DNA of 64,000 nt from NCBI RefSeq assembly GCF_025420585.1, contig NZ_JAOEGB010000010.1, forward strand, positions 62,001 through 126,000, written 5' to 3'. The position numbers and the translations under genes were made by a program. The notes below the pieces were generated by a model that was given only the letters and a program-made list of their open reading frames with translations, did no database searches and had not been told where the DNA came from. The stretch comes from Planotetraspora sp. A-T 1434. Its GTDB lineage: Bacteria; Actinomycetota; Actinomycetes; Streptosporangiales; Streptosporangiaceae. Positions 18,893-28,349 of the stretch are shown here, piece after piece; the first letter of the stretch is position 1, and each line of letters starts with the position of its first letter.

Positions 18893-20158
18893 GTGCCATC
18901 TCGTCGATCAGCGCGTCTGGTCGCGGTCGTCACGGCGATGACTTCGCTCGTCGGCGGGGTCTCCCCCCATACGGCACAGGCCGCCGCTCCCACGGTCTCC
19001 TCGGATACGGCACAGGCCGCCGCCACGCTCCCCGCCAGTACAGCACAGGCCGTCCCCACCGTTCCCGCCCGTACGGCACAGGCCGTCCAGGCCGATCGTG
19101 CGGCGGACGCCTCTGCGGACGGCCGGGACACGACCGCACATGCCGCGGCACTCGGCGCCTATCCGCTCAAGAGAAGCACTAAGGCGAAGGGGAAGGACCC
19201 GGGCAGCCTGACTGAGTTGCGGCGGCAGGCTCAGCAGGCGTTCAAGGGGATAGAGGACGCCAATAAGGCCCTGGTCGCCAGGCAGAAGCAGTTCGACGCC
19301 TCACAGAGACAGCTGGTGGCCAAGCTGACCCAGCTCCAGGCGGCGACCCAGGCGCTCGCCAAGATGCGCAAGCCGCTCTCCGATCTCGTCGAGTCGCTCT
19401 ATCAGGACCCCTCGACAACCGGGCTCGGGCCGCTCCTCACCCAGAGTAACGGCACCGCGACGCTCCGGGTCATGAGTGACGTCGACCATCTGGTCGCCGG
19501 GCGCAACACGGTCCTCGGCGACGCCATACGGCTACAGCAGCAGCAGGAGCAGTTCGCCACCGAGGCGCAGGAACTGCGGGCGGCCAACCTCCTCCAGGAA
19601 GCCCAGCTCAACGTGCAGATCGACAGTCTCCGGAAGCGCTCCTCCAGGCTGGTCAGGTCACTGACCAAAGCGCTGACCAAGCTTGGCGTCAACGTCAACC
19701 AGGGCCACCGTGGGGTGGGGGCCTGTGACCCCACGCGGGTGGACATCGCCGCGCAGTACCCCAACGGCCTGCTCCCGAAGGCCAGCCTGTGCCCGCTGCC
19801 GCAGAAGGGGGAGGAGTTGCGGGCCGACGCGGCCATCGCCTTCGCGGATCTCAACATCGCCTACCAGGGGCGGTTCGGCAGGCCGATCTGCGTGTCGGAC
19901 AGCTACCGCAGCCTCAGCGAGCAGCATACGGTTTATTACCAGCGTCCCGGGCTCGCGGCGACCCCTGGCACGAGCAACCATGGCCTGGGGATGGCGGTCG
20001 ACCTCTGCGGCGGGGTCCAGGTCTTCCGATCCGTTCAGTTCAACTGGCTGGAGGCCAACAGCAAGCGCTTCGGGTTCATCCACCCGGACTGGGCCTACCA
20101 CAGCCCCTTCGAGCCGTGGCACTGGGAATACGACCCCAAGATCGGCTCACTGCTCTAG
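18893..20158 (+). CDS. Secreted M15-family (VanY-type) D-Ala-D-Ala carboxypeptidase-like protein
   Basis: The protein is 421 residues from GTG 18893. It has an N-terminal signal peptide, then a degenerate repeat region where TAQAA/TAQAV recurs five times (residues 27-65), then a long coiled coil (about 105-260, QQQQEQF). The C-terminal VanY domain carries zinc-site motifs SNHGLGMAVDLCGG (His/Asp) and EPWHWEY (His). It probably trims peptidoglycan peptides outside the membrane. The coiled coil plus LAS-type peptidase resembles envelope hydrolases that are conformationally controlled, but no partner is evident nearby. Confidence 0.85.
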   Translation: MPSRRSARLVAVVTAMTSLVGGVSPHTAQAAAPTVSSDTAQAAATLPASTAQAVPTVPARTAQAVQADRAADASADGRDTTAHAAALGAYPLKRSTKAKGKDPGSLTELRRQAQQAFKGIEDANKALVARQKQFDASQRQLVAKLTQLQAATQALAKMRKPLSDLVESLYQDPSTTGLGPLLTQSNGTATLRVMSDVDHLVAGRNTVLGDAIRLQQQQEQFATEAQELRAANLLQEAQLNVQIDSLRKRSSRLVRSLTKALTKLGVNVNQGHRGVGACDPTRVDIAAQYPNGLLPKASLCPLPQKGEELRADAAIAFADLNIAYQGRFGRPICVSDSYRSLSEQHTVYYQRPGLAATPGTSNHGLGMAVDLCGGVQVFRSVQFNWLEANSKRFGFIHPDWAYHSPFEPWHWEYDPKIGSLL

Positions 20159-20191
20159 CGGTTCGCGACTCTTCGCCTCAGGTTGGTCCCC

Positions 20192-20782
20192 TCACCTCGG
20201 GTGGATGGCGACGGACAGGCGGCCGTGAGCTTGTGCCTGTGCCAACTGCGCGGCTTGGGCGGGAGTGGTCGCGAGAACCAGGAGGGCGCCCTCGTCGTCC
20301 TCTCCCGATGGGTGGGCCATCACTCTGACCTCCTGCGTGACGGCGAACGCCTGCGGGCCCTCTCCCTCGAAAGCGGCGAAGACGTCGATGAGGTCTCCGG
20401 GTGAGAGCAGCCTCGCGGCAGCCGGGTCCGCGATCCGGACGGGAGTCGCGACCATGCCGGGCCCCTGAGCGGCGAGAAGCCCCTGAGAGAGCAGCCGGGC
20501 GTCGGTGAGCGGCTCGCCCCGGCGCATCGGCCCGCTGACCACTCGGCCCATGACCGCCGATGCCGTACGGAACGCGCCGTCGGGCACGGCGTCGGGCGGC
20601 AGCCGTACGACCATGACGTCGGAGGCGGACAGGCGGCCTCCACCGAGATCGCGAGCGGCGGCGAGGACGGCCACGCCCTGAGGAGGCCGGACCGACATGA
20701 CCACGCACGTCACCGCCAGCCCCGCGAGGATGGCGGCGATCAGACGGCGGCGACGCGCGAGAAGACGACTGACGACGCGCAT
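20192..20782 (-). CDS. SAF-domain (CpaB/RcpC-like) membrane-anchored protein
   Basis: This 196-residue protein has an N-terminal transmembrane helix (residues 14-31, AAILAGLAVTCVVMS). A SAF domain follows: VLAAARDLGGGRLSASDVMV, then RGEPLTDARLL; the rest is CpaB-like with LLSPGDLIDVFA. Such proteins act in Flp pilus assembly elsewhere, but single copies beside mtnP have no proven role. ATG 20782 is 6 bp after the mtnP stop, so it is co-transcribed with mtnP. It is convergent with the M15 peptidase gene. Confidence 0.8.
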   Translation of the reverse strand: MRVVSRLLARRRRLIAAILAGLAVTCVVMSVRPPQGVAVLAAARDLGGGRLSASDVMVVRLPPDAVPDGAFRTASAVMGRVVSGPMRRGEPLTDARLLSQGLLAAQGPGMVATPVRIADPAAARLLSPGDLIDVFAAFEGEGPQAFAVTQEVRVMAHPSGEDDEGALLVLATTPAQAAQLAQAQAHGRLSVAIHPR

Positions 20783-20788
20783 GGCCGG

Positions 20789-21595
20789 TTATGGCAGGTC
20801 GAAGGGGAGCTTGATGCCGTCGAGGGCGCTGCCGCACGGGCACGCCCGCTCGAGGCTGAGGGCCTCCACGACCTCGCTCACCAGCGAGCGCATCCGCTCA
20901 CTGTTGGCCGCGAAGAAGGCGAGAACCTCCTCGTGGGTGACCCCCTCCCCGGCCTCGACACCGGCGTCGTGATCGGTCACCAGGCACAGCGACGTGTAGC
21001 AGAGCGCCAGCTCCCGGGCGAGCACCGCCTCCGGGTGGCCGGTCATGCCGATGATCGACCAGCCGGCCTGGGTGAACCACCTCGACTCCGCCCGGGTGGA
21101 GAACCGGGGACCTTCGATGACCACCAGCGTGCCGCCGTCGACCGTGTCCCACCCCGTCTCACGGGCCTTCGCCACGGCCGTGGCCCGGCCTCTGGGGCAA
21201 TAGGGATCGGCGAACGACACGTGGACGGCGCCGCCCGCGTCGTAATAGGTCTGCACCCGGCTGGTGGTGCGGTCCACCAGTTGGTCGGGGATCACCAGAG
21301 CACCCGGACCGAGCTCGGGCCGCAGTGACCCGACGGCGCTGGGCGCGACCACCTGGCGGACGCCGAGCGAGCGCAGGGCCCAGAGGTTGGCCCGGTAGGG
21401 GATGCGGTGCGGGGGATGGACGTGGCCACGCCCGTGCCGGGGGATGAAGGCCACGGACCGGTCGCCGATCCGGCCCAGCGTCACGCTGTCGCTCGGCGGG
21501 CCGTACGGCGTCGCCAGCTGGATCTCCTCGGCCTGCTCGAGCAGGGAGTAGAACCCCGAGCCGCCGATGACCCCGATCTCTACGTCGTTGACCAT
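20789..21595 (-). CDS. mtnP: S-methyl-5'-thioadenosine phosphorylase
   Basis: This 268-residue purine-nucleoside-phosphorylase family 2 enzyme cleaves methylthioadenosine to adenine and methylthioribose-1-phosphate for methionine salvage. Key segments are the N-terminal GVIGGSGFYSLL, the phosphate-binding IPRHGRGHVHPPHRIPYRAN, VAPSAVGSLRPELGPG, and EGPRFSTRAESRWF. IIGMTGHPEAVLARE contains the purine site Met. Length is normal. It lies between fmdB and the SAF gene in an apparent operon. Confidence 0.92.
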   Translation of the reverse strand: MVNDVEIGVIGGSGFYSLLEQAEEIQLATPYGPPSDSVTLGRIGDRSVAFIPRHGRGHVHPPHRIPYRANLWALRSLGVRQVVAPSAVGSLRPELGPGALVIPDQLVDRTTSRVQTYYDAGGAVHVSFADPYCPRGRATAVAKARETGWDTVDGGTLVVIEGPRFSTRAESRWFTQAGWSIIGMTGHPEAVLARELALCYTSLCLVTDHDAGVEAGEGVTHEEVLAFFAANSERMRSLVSEVVEALSLERACPCGSALDGIKLPFDLP

Positions 21596-21682
21596 GCGGC
21601 CGACCCTAGCGAATCACGGCCACCCTCGACGCGACGCCTGTGGATAACTCCGCGGAGGCCCGGCCGGCGCCGGGCCCGATCG

Positions 21683-22036
21683 TCACGCCGCGGAGGTCGC
21701 CGCTGAAGCCGTGCTGCCGGAAGCAGATCCCGAAGCCGATCCGGAGGCCGGCGTCGAGGCCGCGGCGGGAGCGGCCTCCTTGGCCGAGTCGCCCGACTTC
21801 TTCGCGGAGTCACCGGACTTCTTGGAGTCGCTCGACACCGTGGAGGTGGACGAGCCCGACGACCGGCTGTCGGTTCGGTAGAAACCGGACCCCTTGAACA
21901 CGATGCCGACCGGGGAGAAGACCTTGCGCAGCCGGCCCTGGCATTCCGGGCAGTCCGTGAGCGGGTCGTCAGAGAACTTCTGAACGACCTCCAGCTGCTC
22001 ACCGCAAGCGGTACAGGCGTACTGGTAGGTGGGCAC
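21683..22036 (-). CDS. FmdB-type zinc ribbon protein
   Basis: The 117-residue product starts at GTG 22036, preceded by GGAGGAG; this fits the conserved FmdB start PTYQYACTACGEQLE better than the upstream in-frame ATG. Two CxxC pairs (CTAC, CPEC) form the ribbon, and VGIVFKGSGFYRTD is the family signature. The C-terminal 60 residues are Ser/Ala/Gly/Lys-rich repeats (KKSGDSAKKSGDSAKE). The function is unknown, although the family is a probable metal-binding regulator of amidase/formamidase systems in some bacteria. Confidence 0.88.
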   Translation of the reverse strand: MPTYQYACTACGEQLEVVQKFSDDPLTDCPECQGRLRKVFSPVGIVFKGSGFYRTDSRSSGSSTSTVSSDSKKSGDSAKKSGDSAKEAAPAAASTPASGSASGSASGSTASAATSAA

Positions 22037-22166
22037 GCACTCCTCCTGAGACTGGCACTCGACCCGTTCGACTGCTAATGGTAAGCAGTCAAGGAGCACA
22101 AACGCCACTCCAGCCCGGTTTATTGCAGCTTCGCCCAGCGCACAGCCCCCGGCCCGTCCCCACCCG

Positions 22167-23666
22167 CTAGGCGCCTCGCTCGCCGTACCAGCCCGCGAGC
22201 TTGCCCCGGCGGCTGACCGCGCGCAGGCGGCGTTCGACGGTTTCCCGTTGGGCGGCGGTGGTCACCACGAGAAGCTGGTCCTCCGCGCGCAACCGGGTGT
22301 TCTCCGTCGGCACGAAGGATCGGTCGCCTCGGACGATCATCGTGACCAGGGCGTTCGCCGGAAGCCGCAGCTCGAAGATCTCGACGCCGTGCATCCGCGA
22401 GCCGGGCGGGATGCGGATCTGGAGCAGGTCGGCGTTGAGCTCCTCCAGGGGCGCGGCTTCGACGGACAGGTCGCGGGCCTCTCCCTCGGCCGTCACGCCG
22501 AGGATCCGCGCCAGATAGGGCAGCGTCGGCCCCTGCACGAGCGTGAACACGATCACGATGATGAAGACGTCGTTGAACAGCCCCTTGGCTCCCGGCACGC
22601 CGGCGGCCCACGGAATCGTGGCGAGCACGATCGGCACCGCGCCGCGAAGACCGGCCCACGACAGGAACACCTGCTCCCGCCAGGACAGGCTGCCGATTCG
22701 CGCGAGCCGCACCAGCGCCGCGGAGACCACGACCGAAAGCGGCCGGGCCAGGAAGACGAGGGCCAGCCCGGCGACCATGGCCGGGATGATCACGCGCGGC
22801 AGCTCGGACGGGCTGGCGAGTATGCCCAGCATGACGAACAGGCCGATCTGGGCCAGCCACGCCGCGCCCTCGGCGAACCCGCGAGTCGCCGCCCGGTGGG
22901 GCAGCCGCGCGTTGCCGAGGATCAGCGTGCTGACGTAGACGGCGAGGAAGCCGCTTCCGTGCAGCAGCGCCGCCCCGCTGTACGCGACGAAGGCCAGCGC
23001 CAGCACCGCGATGGGATAAAGGCCCGAGGCGGGCAGTGCCACCCGGCGCAGGGCGTAGGCGGCGGCCGGTCCGACGGCGAGGCCCACCGCCGCGCCGATG
23101 CCGAGCTCGTAAGCGGTTTCGAGCGCCACCTGCCACAGCGACGGCATCGGCTGGGAGGCCGCGCTGAGCATCATCACGACGATGACCGTGGGGGCGTCGT
23201 TGAAGCCCGACTCGGCCTCCAGGATCCCGGCCAGCCGGGGAGGCAGGGGAAGCCGCCGCAGCACGGAGAACACGGCGGCGGCGTCCGTCGAGGCGAGGAC
23301 CGCGCCGAGCAGCAGCGCCATCCGCCAGTCCATGCCCAGCAGGACGTGTACGGCTACCGCCAGCGCGACGATGCTGACCGCGATGCCCACCGTGGCGAGC
23401 ACGAGCGCGATCGGCACGGCGTCGCGGACGTGGGCCCAGTTGGTGGTCAGGCCGCCTTCGGCCAGGATGACGGCGAGCGCGATCAGGCCGAGCTGCTGGG
23501 CGAGCTGGGCGCCCTCGAAGTGGATGCCGCCGATCCCGGACTCGCCGAGGAGCAGCCCGAGCCCCAGGTAGATCAGCAGGCTGGGCAGGCCGGTGCGGTG
23601 GGCGATGCGGACGGACGCGATGGCCGCGATGACGACGGCGGCGGACAGGAGAAGCCAGATGTTCAG
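22167..23666 (-). CDS. Potassium/proton antiporter (CPA1/CPA2, NhaP2-like) with TrkA-C domain
   Basis: About 499 residues form a polytopic cation/proton exchanger: PSLLIYLGLGLLLGESGIGG, then AEGGLTTNW, ASTDAAAVFSVLR and ESGFNDAPTVIVVMM with the ion-site Asp pair. A cytosolic TrkA-C domain follows (EELNADLLQIRIPPGSRMHG, RAEDQLLVVTT). The 5' boundary is odd: conserved membrane sequence extends upstream of GTG 23417 to CTG 23666, where GGAGGAGG lies 15 bp further upstream. I see no ATG/GTG/TTG in that position, so either CTG is used or the N-terminus is shorter. It is convergent with nothing and tandem with fthC. Confidence 0.87.
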   Translation of the reverse strand: MNIWLLLSAAVVIAAIASVRIAHRTGLPSLLIYLGLGLLLGESGIGGIHFEGAQLAQQLGLIALAVILAEGGLTTNWAHVRDAVPIALVLATVGIAVSIVALAVAVHVLLGMDWRMALLLGAVLASTDAAAVFSVLRRLPLPPRLAGILEAESGFNDAPTVIVVMMLSAASQPMPSLWQVALETAYELGIGAAVGLAVGPAAAYALRRVALPASGLYPIAVLALAFVAYSGAALLHGSGFLAVYVSTLILGNARLPHRAATRGFAEGAAWLAQIGLFVMLGILASPSELPRVIIPAMVAGLALVFLARPLSVVVSAALVRLARIGSLSWREQVFLSWAGLRGAVPIVLATIPWAAGVPGAKGLFNDVFIIVIVFTLVQGPTLPYLARILGVTAEGEARDLSVEAAPLEELNADLLQIRIPPGSRMHGVEIFELRLPANALVTMIVRGDRSFVPTENTRLRAEDQLLVVTTAAQRETVERRLRAVSRRGKLAGWYGERGA

Positions 23667-23707
23667 CCTTACCCGCCCCCCTCCTCCCGCGACTTATCGG
23701 AATCTTT

Positions 23708-24283
23708 TCACATATGCACCAAACGTGTGATTCCGGTCGGTAGGGCCGCGAACCGTACACGCTGGTCATGCGGCTCGGCCGGCACGTCCTTGATCAGCTC
23801 GCCCTCGTGGAGCAACGCCACCGTCGGGACGTTCGGCCCGACCCGGGAGAGGGCCCTGTCGTAGAACCCGCGGCCGCGGCCGAGCCGTACGCCGGTGAAC
23901 CGGTCCACGGCCAGGGCCGGCACGATGACCAGCGCGGCCGTGCGGATCGTGTCCACGCCGCGCCGGGTGTCCACCGGCTCCATGATCCCGAACGGCCCGG
24001 GCGCGAGGGAGTCGGGCCCGTCGTACACCGCCCAGTCGAGGTCGCCGTCCGGCCGCTGCACCGGGAGGATCACGGTCGCCCCGTGCTTCCACAGCGCGAA
24101 GACCAGCCCGTGGGTCGAGGGCTCCGAGCCGGTCGACCAGTAGCAGGCGACCAGGCCCGCCATCTGCACCCATGGCTGGTCGAGCAGCGTCTCCCGCACG
24201 GCGGCGGAGGACTCCCGCAGGGTCTTCTCGTCGATCCTCGAACGGCTGTCCAGGATCCGCCGTCGCAGGGTCACCTTGTCCAT
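23708..24283 (-). CDS. fthC: 5-formyltetrahydrofolate cyclo-ligase
   Basis: This 191-residue enzyme converts 5-formyl-THF to 5,10-methenyl-THF with ATP. It shows VACYWSTGSEPSTHGLV, then PVQRPDGDLDWAVYDG, ALAVDRFTGVRLGRGRGFYD (the ATP/Mg loop) and the VPAEPHDQRV ending. Length is typical. It is divergent from galU, with a 33-bp gap between start codons, a neighbourhood common in actinobacteria. Confidence 0.92.
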   Translation of the reverse strand: MDKVTLRRRILDSRSRIDEKTLRESSAAVRETLLDQPWVQMAGLVACYWSTGSEPSTHGLVFALWKHGATVILPVQRPDGDLDWAVYDGPDSLAPGPFGIMEPVDTRRGVDTIRTAALVIVPALAVDRFTGVRLGRGRGFYDRALSRVGPNVPTVALLHEGELIKDVPAEPHDQRVRFAALPTGITRLVHM

Positions 24284-24316
24284 AGCCCGCTCCGCCTGCT
24301 CCGTTAGTGTTCAGCC

Positions 24317-25222
24317 ATGGCTGACTTCGATCCCGTAACCAAAGCCGTGGTCCCCGCCGCAGGTCTCGGCACACGGTTCCTGCCCGCGACGAAGGCGACC
24401 CCCAAGGAGATGCTGCCCATCGTCGACAAACCGGCGATCCAGTATGTCGTCGAAGAGGCGGTTTCCGCCGGACTGCTCGACGTGCTCATGGTGACCGGTC
24501 GCAACAAGCGCTCCATCGAGGATCACTTCGACGTAGCGTACGAGCTTGAGGACGCGCTTCGGGCCAAGGGGGACGAGGAGCGCCTGTCGCAGGTCCAGGA
24601 GCCCGTCGACCTCGCGACCATGCACTACGTACGGCAGGGCGAGCCCAAGGGCCTCGGTCACGCGGTGCTGTGCGCCAAGCAGCATGTCGGCCACGAGCCG
24701 TTCGCCTGCCTCCTCGGTGACGACCTGATCGACCCGCGGGATCCGCTGCTCAAGCGGATGATCGAGGTCAGGGCGACGTATGGCGGCAGCGTCGTCGCGC
24801 TCATGGAGGTCCCGCGCGAGCAGGTCTCGTTGTACGGCGCGGCCGCGATCGTGGCGACCGACGAGGACGACGTGGTCCGCGTCACCGACCTGGTGGAGAA
24901 GCCGCCGGCCGACGAGGCCCCGTCGAACTGGGCGGTCATCGGCCGTTACGTGATCGACCCGGAGGTCTTCGAGGTCCTGGAGAACACCCCGCCCGGGCGC
25001 GGCGGCGAGATCCAGCTCACCGACGCCCTGCGGACGCTGGCGGCCAGGGGACCCGAGGAGGGCGGGCCGGTTCACGGCGTGCTGTTCCGGGGCCGCCGCT
25101 ACGACACGGGCAACAAGCTCGACTACCTGCGCACGGTCGTGCAGTTCGCGGCCAACCGCGACGACCTGGCGCCCGATTTCCTGCCCTGGCTCAAGGAGTT
25201 CCTCGACCAGGTCGGATCGTAG
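24317..25222 (+). CDS. galU: UTP--glucose-1-phosphate uridylyltransferase
   Basis: The 301-residue nucleotidyltransferase opens with VVPAAGLGTRFLPATKATPK (nucleotide-binding loop), IVDKPAIQYVVEEAV, and MVTGRNKRSIEDHFD. It continues with GLGHAVLCAK, LLGDDLIDP, DLVEKPPADEAPSNWAVIGR and TGNKLDYL. It makes UDP-glucose for envelope polymers and trehalose/glycolipid synthesis in the cytosol. It heads a co-directional run with glp, moaC, mog, an acetyltransferase gene and glpR. Confidence 0.95.
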   Translation: MADFDPVTKAVVPAAGLGTRFLPATKATPKEMLPIVDKPAIQYVVEEAVSAGLLDVLMVTGRNKRSIEDHFDVAYELEDALRAKGDEERLSQVQEPVDLATMHYVRQGEPKGLGHAVLCAKQHVGHEPFACLLGDDLIDPRDPLLKRMIEVRATYGGSVVALMEVPREQVSLYGAAAIVATDEDDVVRVTDLVEKPPADEAPSNWAVIGRYVIDPEVFEVLENTPPGRGGEIQLTDALRTLAARGPEEGGPVHGVLFRGRRYDTGNKLDYLRTVVQFAANRDDLAPDFLPWLKEFLDQVGS

Positions 25223-25258
25223 AAATCACAGCAATCGCCGAAAGAGGACTCTCGGACC

Positions 25259-26439
25259 ATGAAGACGGTCGACCGGCATCTCGCCGACATCCTGGCGACC
25301 GTACGGCCGCTGGCCCCGCTCGAGGTCGAGCTCGAGCGGGCGCTCGGCGCCGTGCTGGCCGAGGACGTCGCCTCACCCGTGCCACTGCCGCCTTTCGACA
25401 ACTCGGCCATGGACGGCTATGCCGTACGGGCCGAGGACGTGGCCGGTGCTCCCGTGACCCTGCCGGTGATCGAGGACGTGGCGGCGGGGGACAGTGAGCT
25501 GCGCGCGGTCGGGCCGGGGCTGGTCTCCCGCATCATGACCGGCGCGCCTCTGCCGGCTGGCGCCGACGCCGTCGTCCCGGTGGAGTGGACCGACGGCGGC
25601 GCCGTCACGGTCAGGATCGACAGGCCCGCGCCGCCCGGCCACGCGATCCGCCGCTCGGGCGAGGACGTGCACGCCGGGGACGTGGTGCTCCGCGAAGGCA
25701 CGCGGATCGGCCCGGCCCAGCTCGGCATCCTCGCCGGAGTTGGACGGCGTCGCGTGACGGTACGGCCCCGGCCGAGGGTGGTCGTGCTGTCCACCGGCGC
25801 CGAGCTGGCCGAGCCCGGCACGCCGCTGGCCCCCGGACAGATCTGGGAGTCCAACAGCTTCATGCTGGCCGCCGCCGTACGCGAGGCCGGGGGAGAGGGG
25901 TTCCGCGCCGGGGCCGTGACCGACGACCCGAGGGAGTTCCTCGACACGCTCGACGCCCAGCTCGTGCGGGCCGACGCCGTAATCACCAGCGGCGGCGTCT
26001 CCATGGGGGCCTATGAGCCGGTCAAGGAGGCCCTCGCGCCGCTGGGCAAGGTCATGTTCGAGAAGGTCGCCATGCAGCCGGGCATGCCGCAGGGCTTCGG
26101 GGTCGTCGGGCCGGACAGCGTGCCGATCTTCACGCTGCCGGGCAACCCGGTGTCGTCGTTCGTGTCCTTCGTGGTGTTCGTGAAGCCCGCCCTGCGCAGG
26201 ATGCAGGGGCTGCCCGAGGGACCTCCGGAGACCGTGCGGGCGACCGTGACCTCGGCCCTGCGGTCGCCGCCGGGCAAGCGGTCCTACCTGCGCGCGGTCC
26301 TGTCCGGGGACACCGTCGCGCCCGTCCTCAGGCAGGGCTCGCACCAGCTCGCCGCACTGGCCTCCGCCAACGCGCTCATCGTCGTCCCGGAGGACGTGAC
26401 CGAGCTGCCCGAGGGATCCGGCGTGGAGGTGATCCCGCT

Positions 26440-26443
<4 letters not shown>
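25259..26443 (+). CDS. glp: Gephyrin-like molybdotransferase Glp (MoeA family)
   Basis: The 394-residue MoeA-fold protein has PPFDNSAMDGYAVRAEDV near residue 42, RIMTGAPLPAGADAVVPVEW, and the molybdopterin-site motif ITSGGVSMGAYEPVKEAL. FTLPGNPVSSFVSF and a C-terminal domain IV follow. MoeA inserts molybdate into molybdopterin. In actinobacteria the Glp version also belongs to the divisome and binds FtsZ, with GlpR/SepX as membrane partner. The presence of glpR 2 kb downstream supports this identity. It overlaps moaC by 4 bp (GTGA). Confidence 0.9.
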
Positions 26444-26937
<494 letters not shown>

Positions 26938-26987
26938 CGTCCGAGCCGATGTCGAGGCAGATCAGTTGGATCGAGGGGAGCACGGCT

Positions 26988-27464
26988 GTGCGGGCTTTGG
27001 TGATCACGGTCTCGAACAGGGCCTCCGCGGGAATGTACGAGGACCATTCGGGGCCGCTGCTGGCGGCCCTGCTCGCCGAGGCGGGCTGTGATCCGGTGGA
27101 CGGCCCCCGCGTCGTCCCCGACGGGGAGCCGGTCGAGTCGGCGCTGCGCGAAGGCATCGCCGAGGGGTACGACGTGATCGTGTCCACCGGCGGCACCGGG
27201 GTCACGCCTCAGGACCTCACCCCCGAGATGACCCGCCGCGTCATCGACCGGGAGATCCCCGGCATCGCGGAAGCCGTACGGCAGGTGAACAGGGACAAAG
27301 TGCCCACTTCGATCCTGTCCCGCGGCCTCGCCGGACAGGCGGGTTCGACGCTAGTCGTCAACCTCCCTGGATCGTCCGGTGGCGTCCGTGATGGGATGGC
27401 TGTGCTCGGGCCTATCCTGGGCCACGTGGTCGACCAGATCCATGGCGGCGATCACACGGCTTGA
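26988..27464 (+). CDS. mog: Molybdopterin adenylyltransferase-like protein (MogA/MoaB family)
   Basis: The 158-residue MogA/MoaB fold starts at GTG 26988 (VRALVITVSNRASAGMYEDH), after GAGGGGAGC; an in-frame ATG 26949 would add 13 atypical residues. The nucleotide/MPT loop is STGGTGVTPQDLTPE, and the end has NLPGSSGGVRDGMAVLGPIL. It probably adenylates molybdopterin before the Glp/MoeA step and lies 50 bp after moaC. Confidence 0.9.
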   Translation: MRALVITVSNRASAGMYEDHSGPLLAALLAEAGCDPVDGPRVVPDGEPVESALREGIAEGYDVIVSTGGTGVTPQDLTPEMTRRVIDREIPGIAEAVRQVNRDKVPTSILSRGLAGQAGSTLVVNLPGSSGGVRDGMAVLGPILGHVVDQIHGGDHTA

Positions 27465-27523
27465 GTGGAGCCACGACACCCCTGGCGTGGCGCGTTGACC
27501 GTCTTCCGGTGGATGATTGACGA

Positions 27524-28168
27524 ATGGATCGACTTCGCGGCTGGCCGGCGACCCTGGTGGAGGGGCCCGTGGGGCTCCGGCCGCTGCGCCTGCGTGACGT
27601 CCGGGACTGGCGGGACACCCGGTTGCGCAACGCCGAGTGGCTGCGACCCTGGGAGCCGAGCAATCCGGAGACCCCCCTGTTCAGGACGGGTCTCGGGCCG
27701 TACGTCTCAATGGTCGGCACGCTCAGGCGGGAGGCCCGCCAGGGGCTGGCTTTGCCGTGGATCGTCACTTATGACGGAGTGTTCGCGGGGCAGCTCACCG
27801 TCGGGGCCGTGGTCTGGGGTTCCGCGCGGTCGGCCCAGGTGGGCTACTGGATCGACGGTGCCCTCGCCGGGCGCGGCATCATCCCGACCGCCCTCGCCAT
27901 GGCGGTCGATCACTGCTTCTTCACCACCGGCTTACACCGTCTCGAGGCGAACATCCGGCCGGAGAACCACGCCAGCCGCAGGGTCGTGGAGAAGCTCGGC
28001 TTCCGCGAGGAAGGCGTGCGCAGGCGCCAGCTGCACATCGACGGCGCGTGGCGCGATCACATCTGCTACGCCCTGACGGTCGAGGACGTGCCGCGCGGCC
28101 TCCTCGTCCAGTGGCGCAGGACTTCGGACGGCTCGGCCGCCCGGCGAAGCGAGCCCAGCCCGGGTTAG
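27524..28168 (+). CDS. GNAT N-acetyltransferase (RimJ/RimL-like)
   Basis: The 214-residue protein has a GNAT core: GLRPLRLRDVRDWRD at the start, QVGYWIDGALAGRGIIPTAL (acetyl-CoA-binding R/G-x-x-G loop) and HRLEANIRPENHASRRVVEK. LGFREEG and the YALTVED ending complete it. RimJ-type enzymes acetylate N-terminal amines or small molecules; the substrate here is not known. It is placed consistently between mog and glpR in actinobacteria. Confidence 0.88.
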   Translation: MDRLRGWPATLVEGPVGLRPLRLRDVRDWRDTRLRNAEWLRPWEPSNPETPLFRTGLGPYVSMVGTLRREARQGLALPWIVTYDGVFAGQLTVGAVVWGSARSAQVGYWIDGALAGRGIIPTALAMAVDHCFFTTGLHRLEANIRPENHASRRVVEKLGFREEGVRRRQLHIDGAWRDHICYALTVEDVPRGLLVQWRRTSDGSAARRSEPSPG

Positions 28169-28349
28169 CCAAACGATCTCCGGGGAAGGTCCGGTCGGGA
28201 TCGAATTACATGAACAGCTTTGACGATCTCGCGACACACCGGACTCAATGCTCGTCAACGAGTGACACGCAGTCTTACGGTGCGTGACGTGAGCACCTCT
28301 CCGATGACTCGAGTCCCCGGATGTGTTCACCATGCCCGGAGGTGGCCGC

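Noticed and set aside
22120-23864. Long frames on both strands over the antiporter gene
   Set aside because: They give Arg/Gly/Pro-rich translations without motifs, while the antiporter frame shows conserved transport and TrkA-C motifs.
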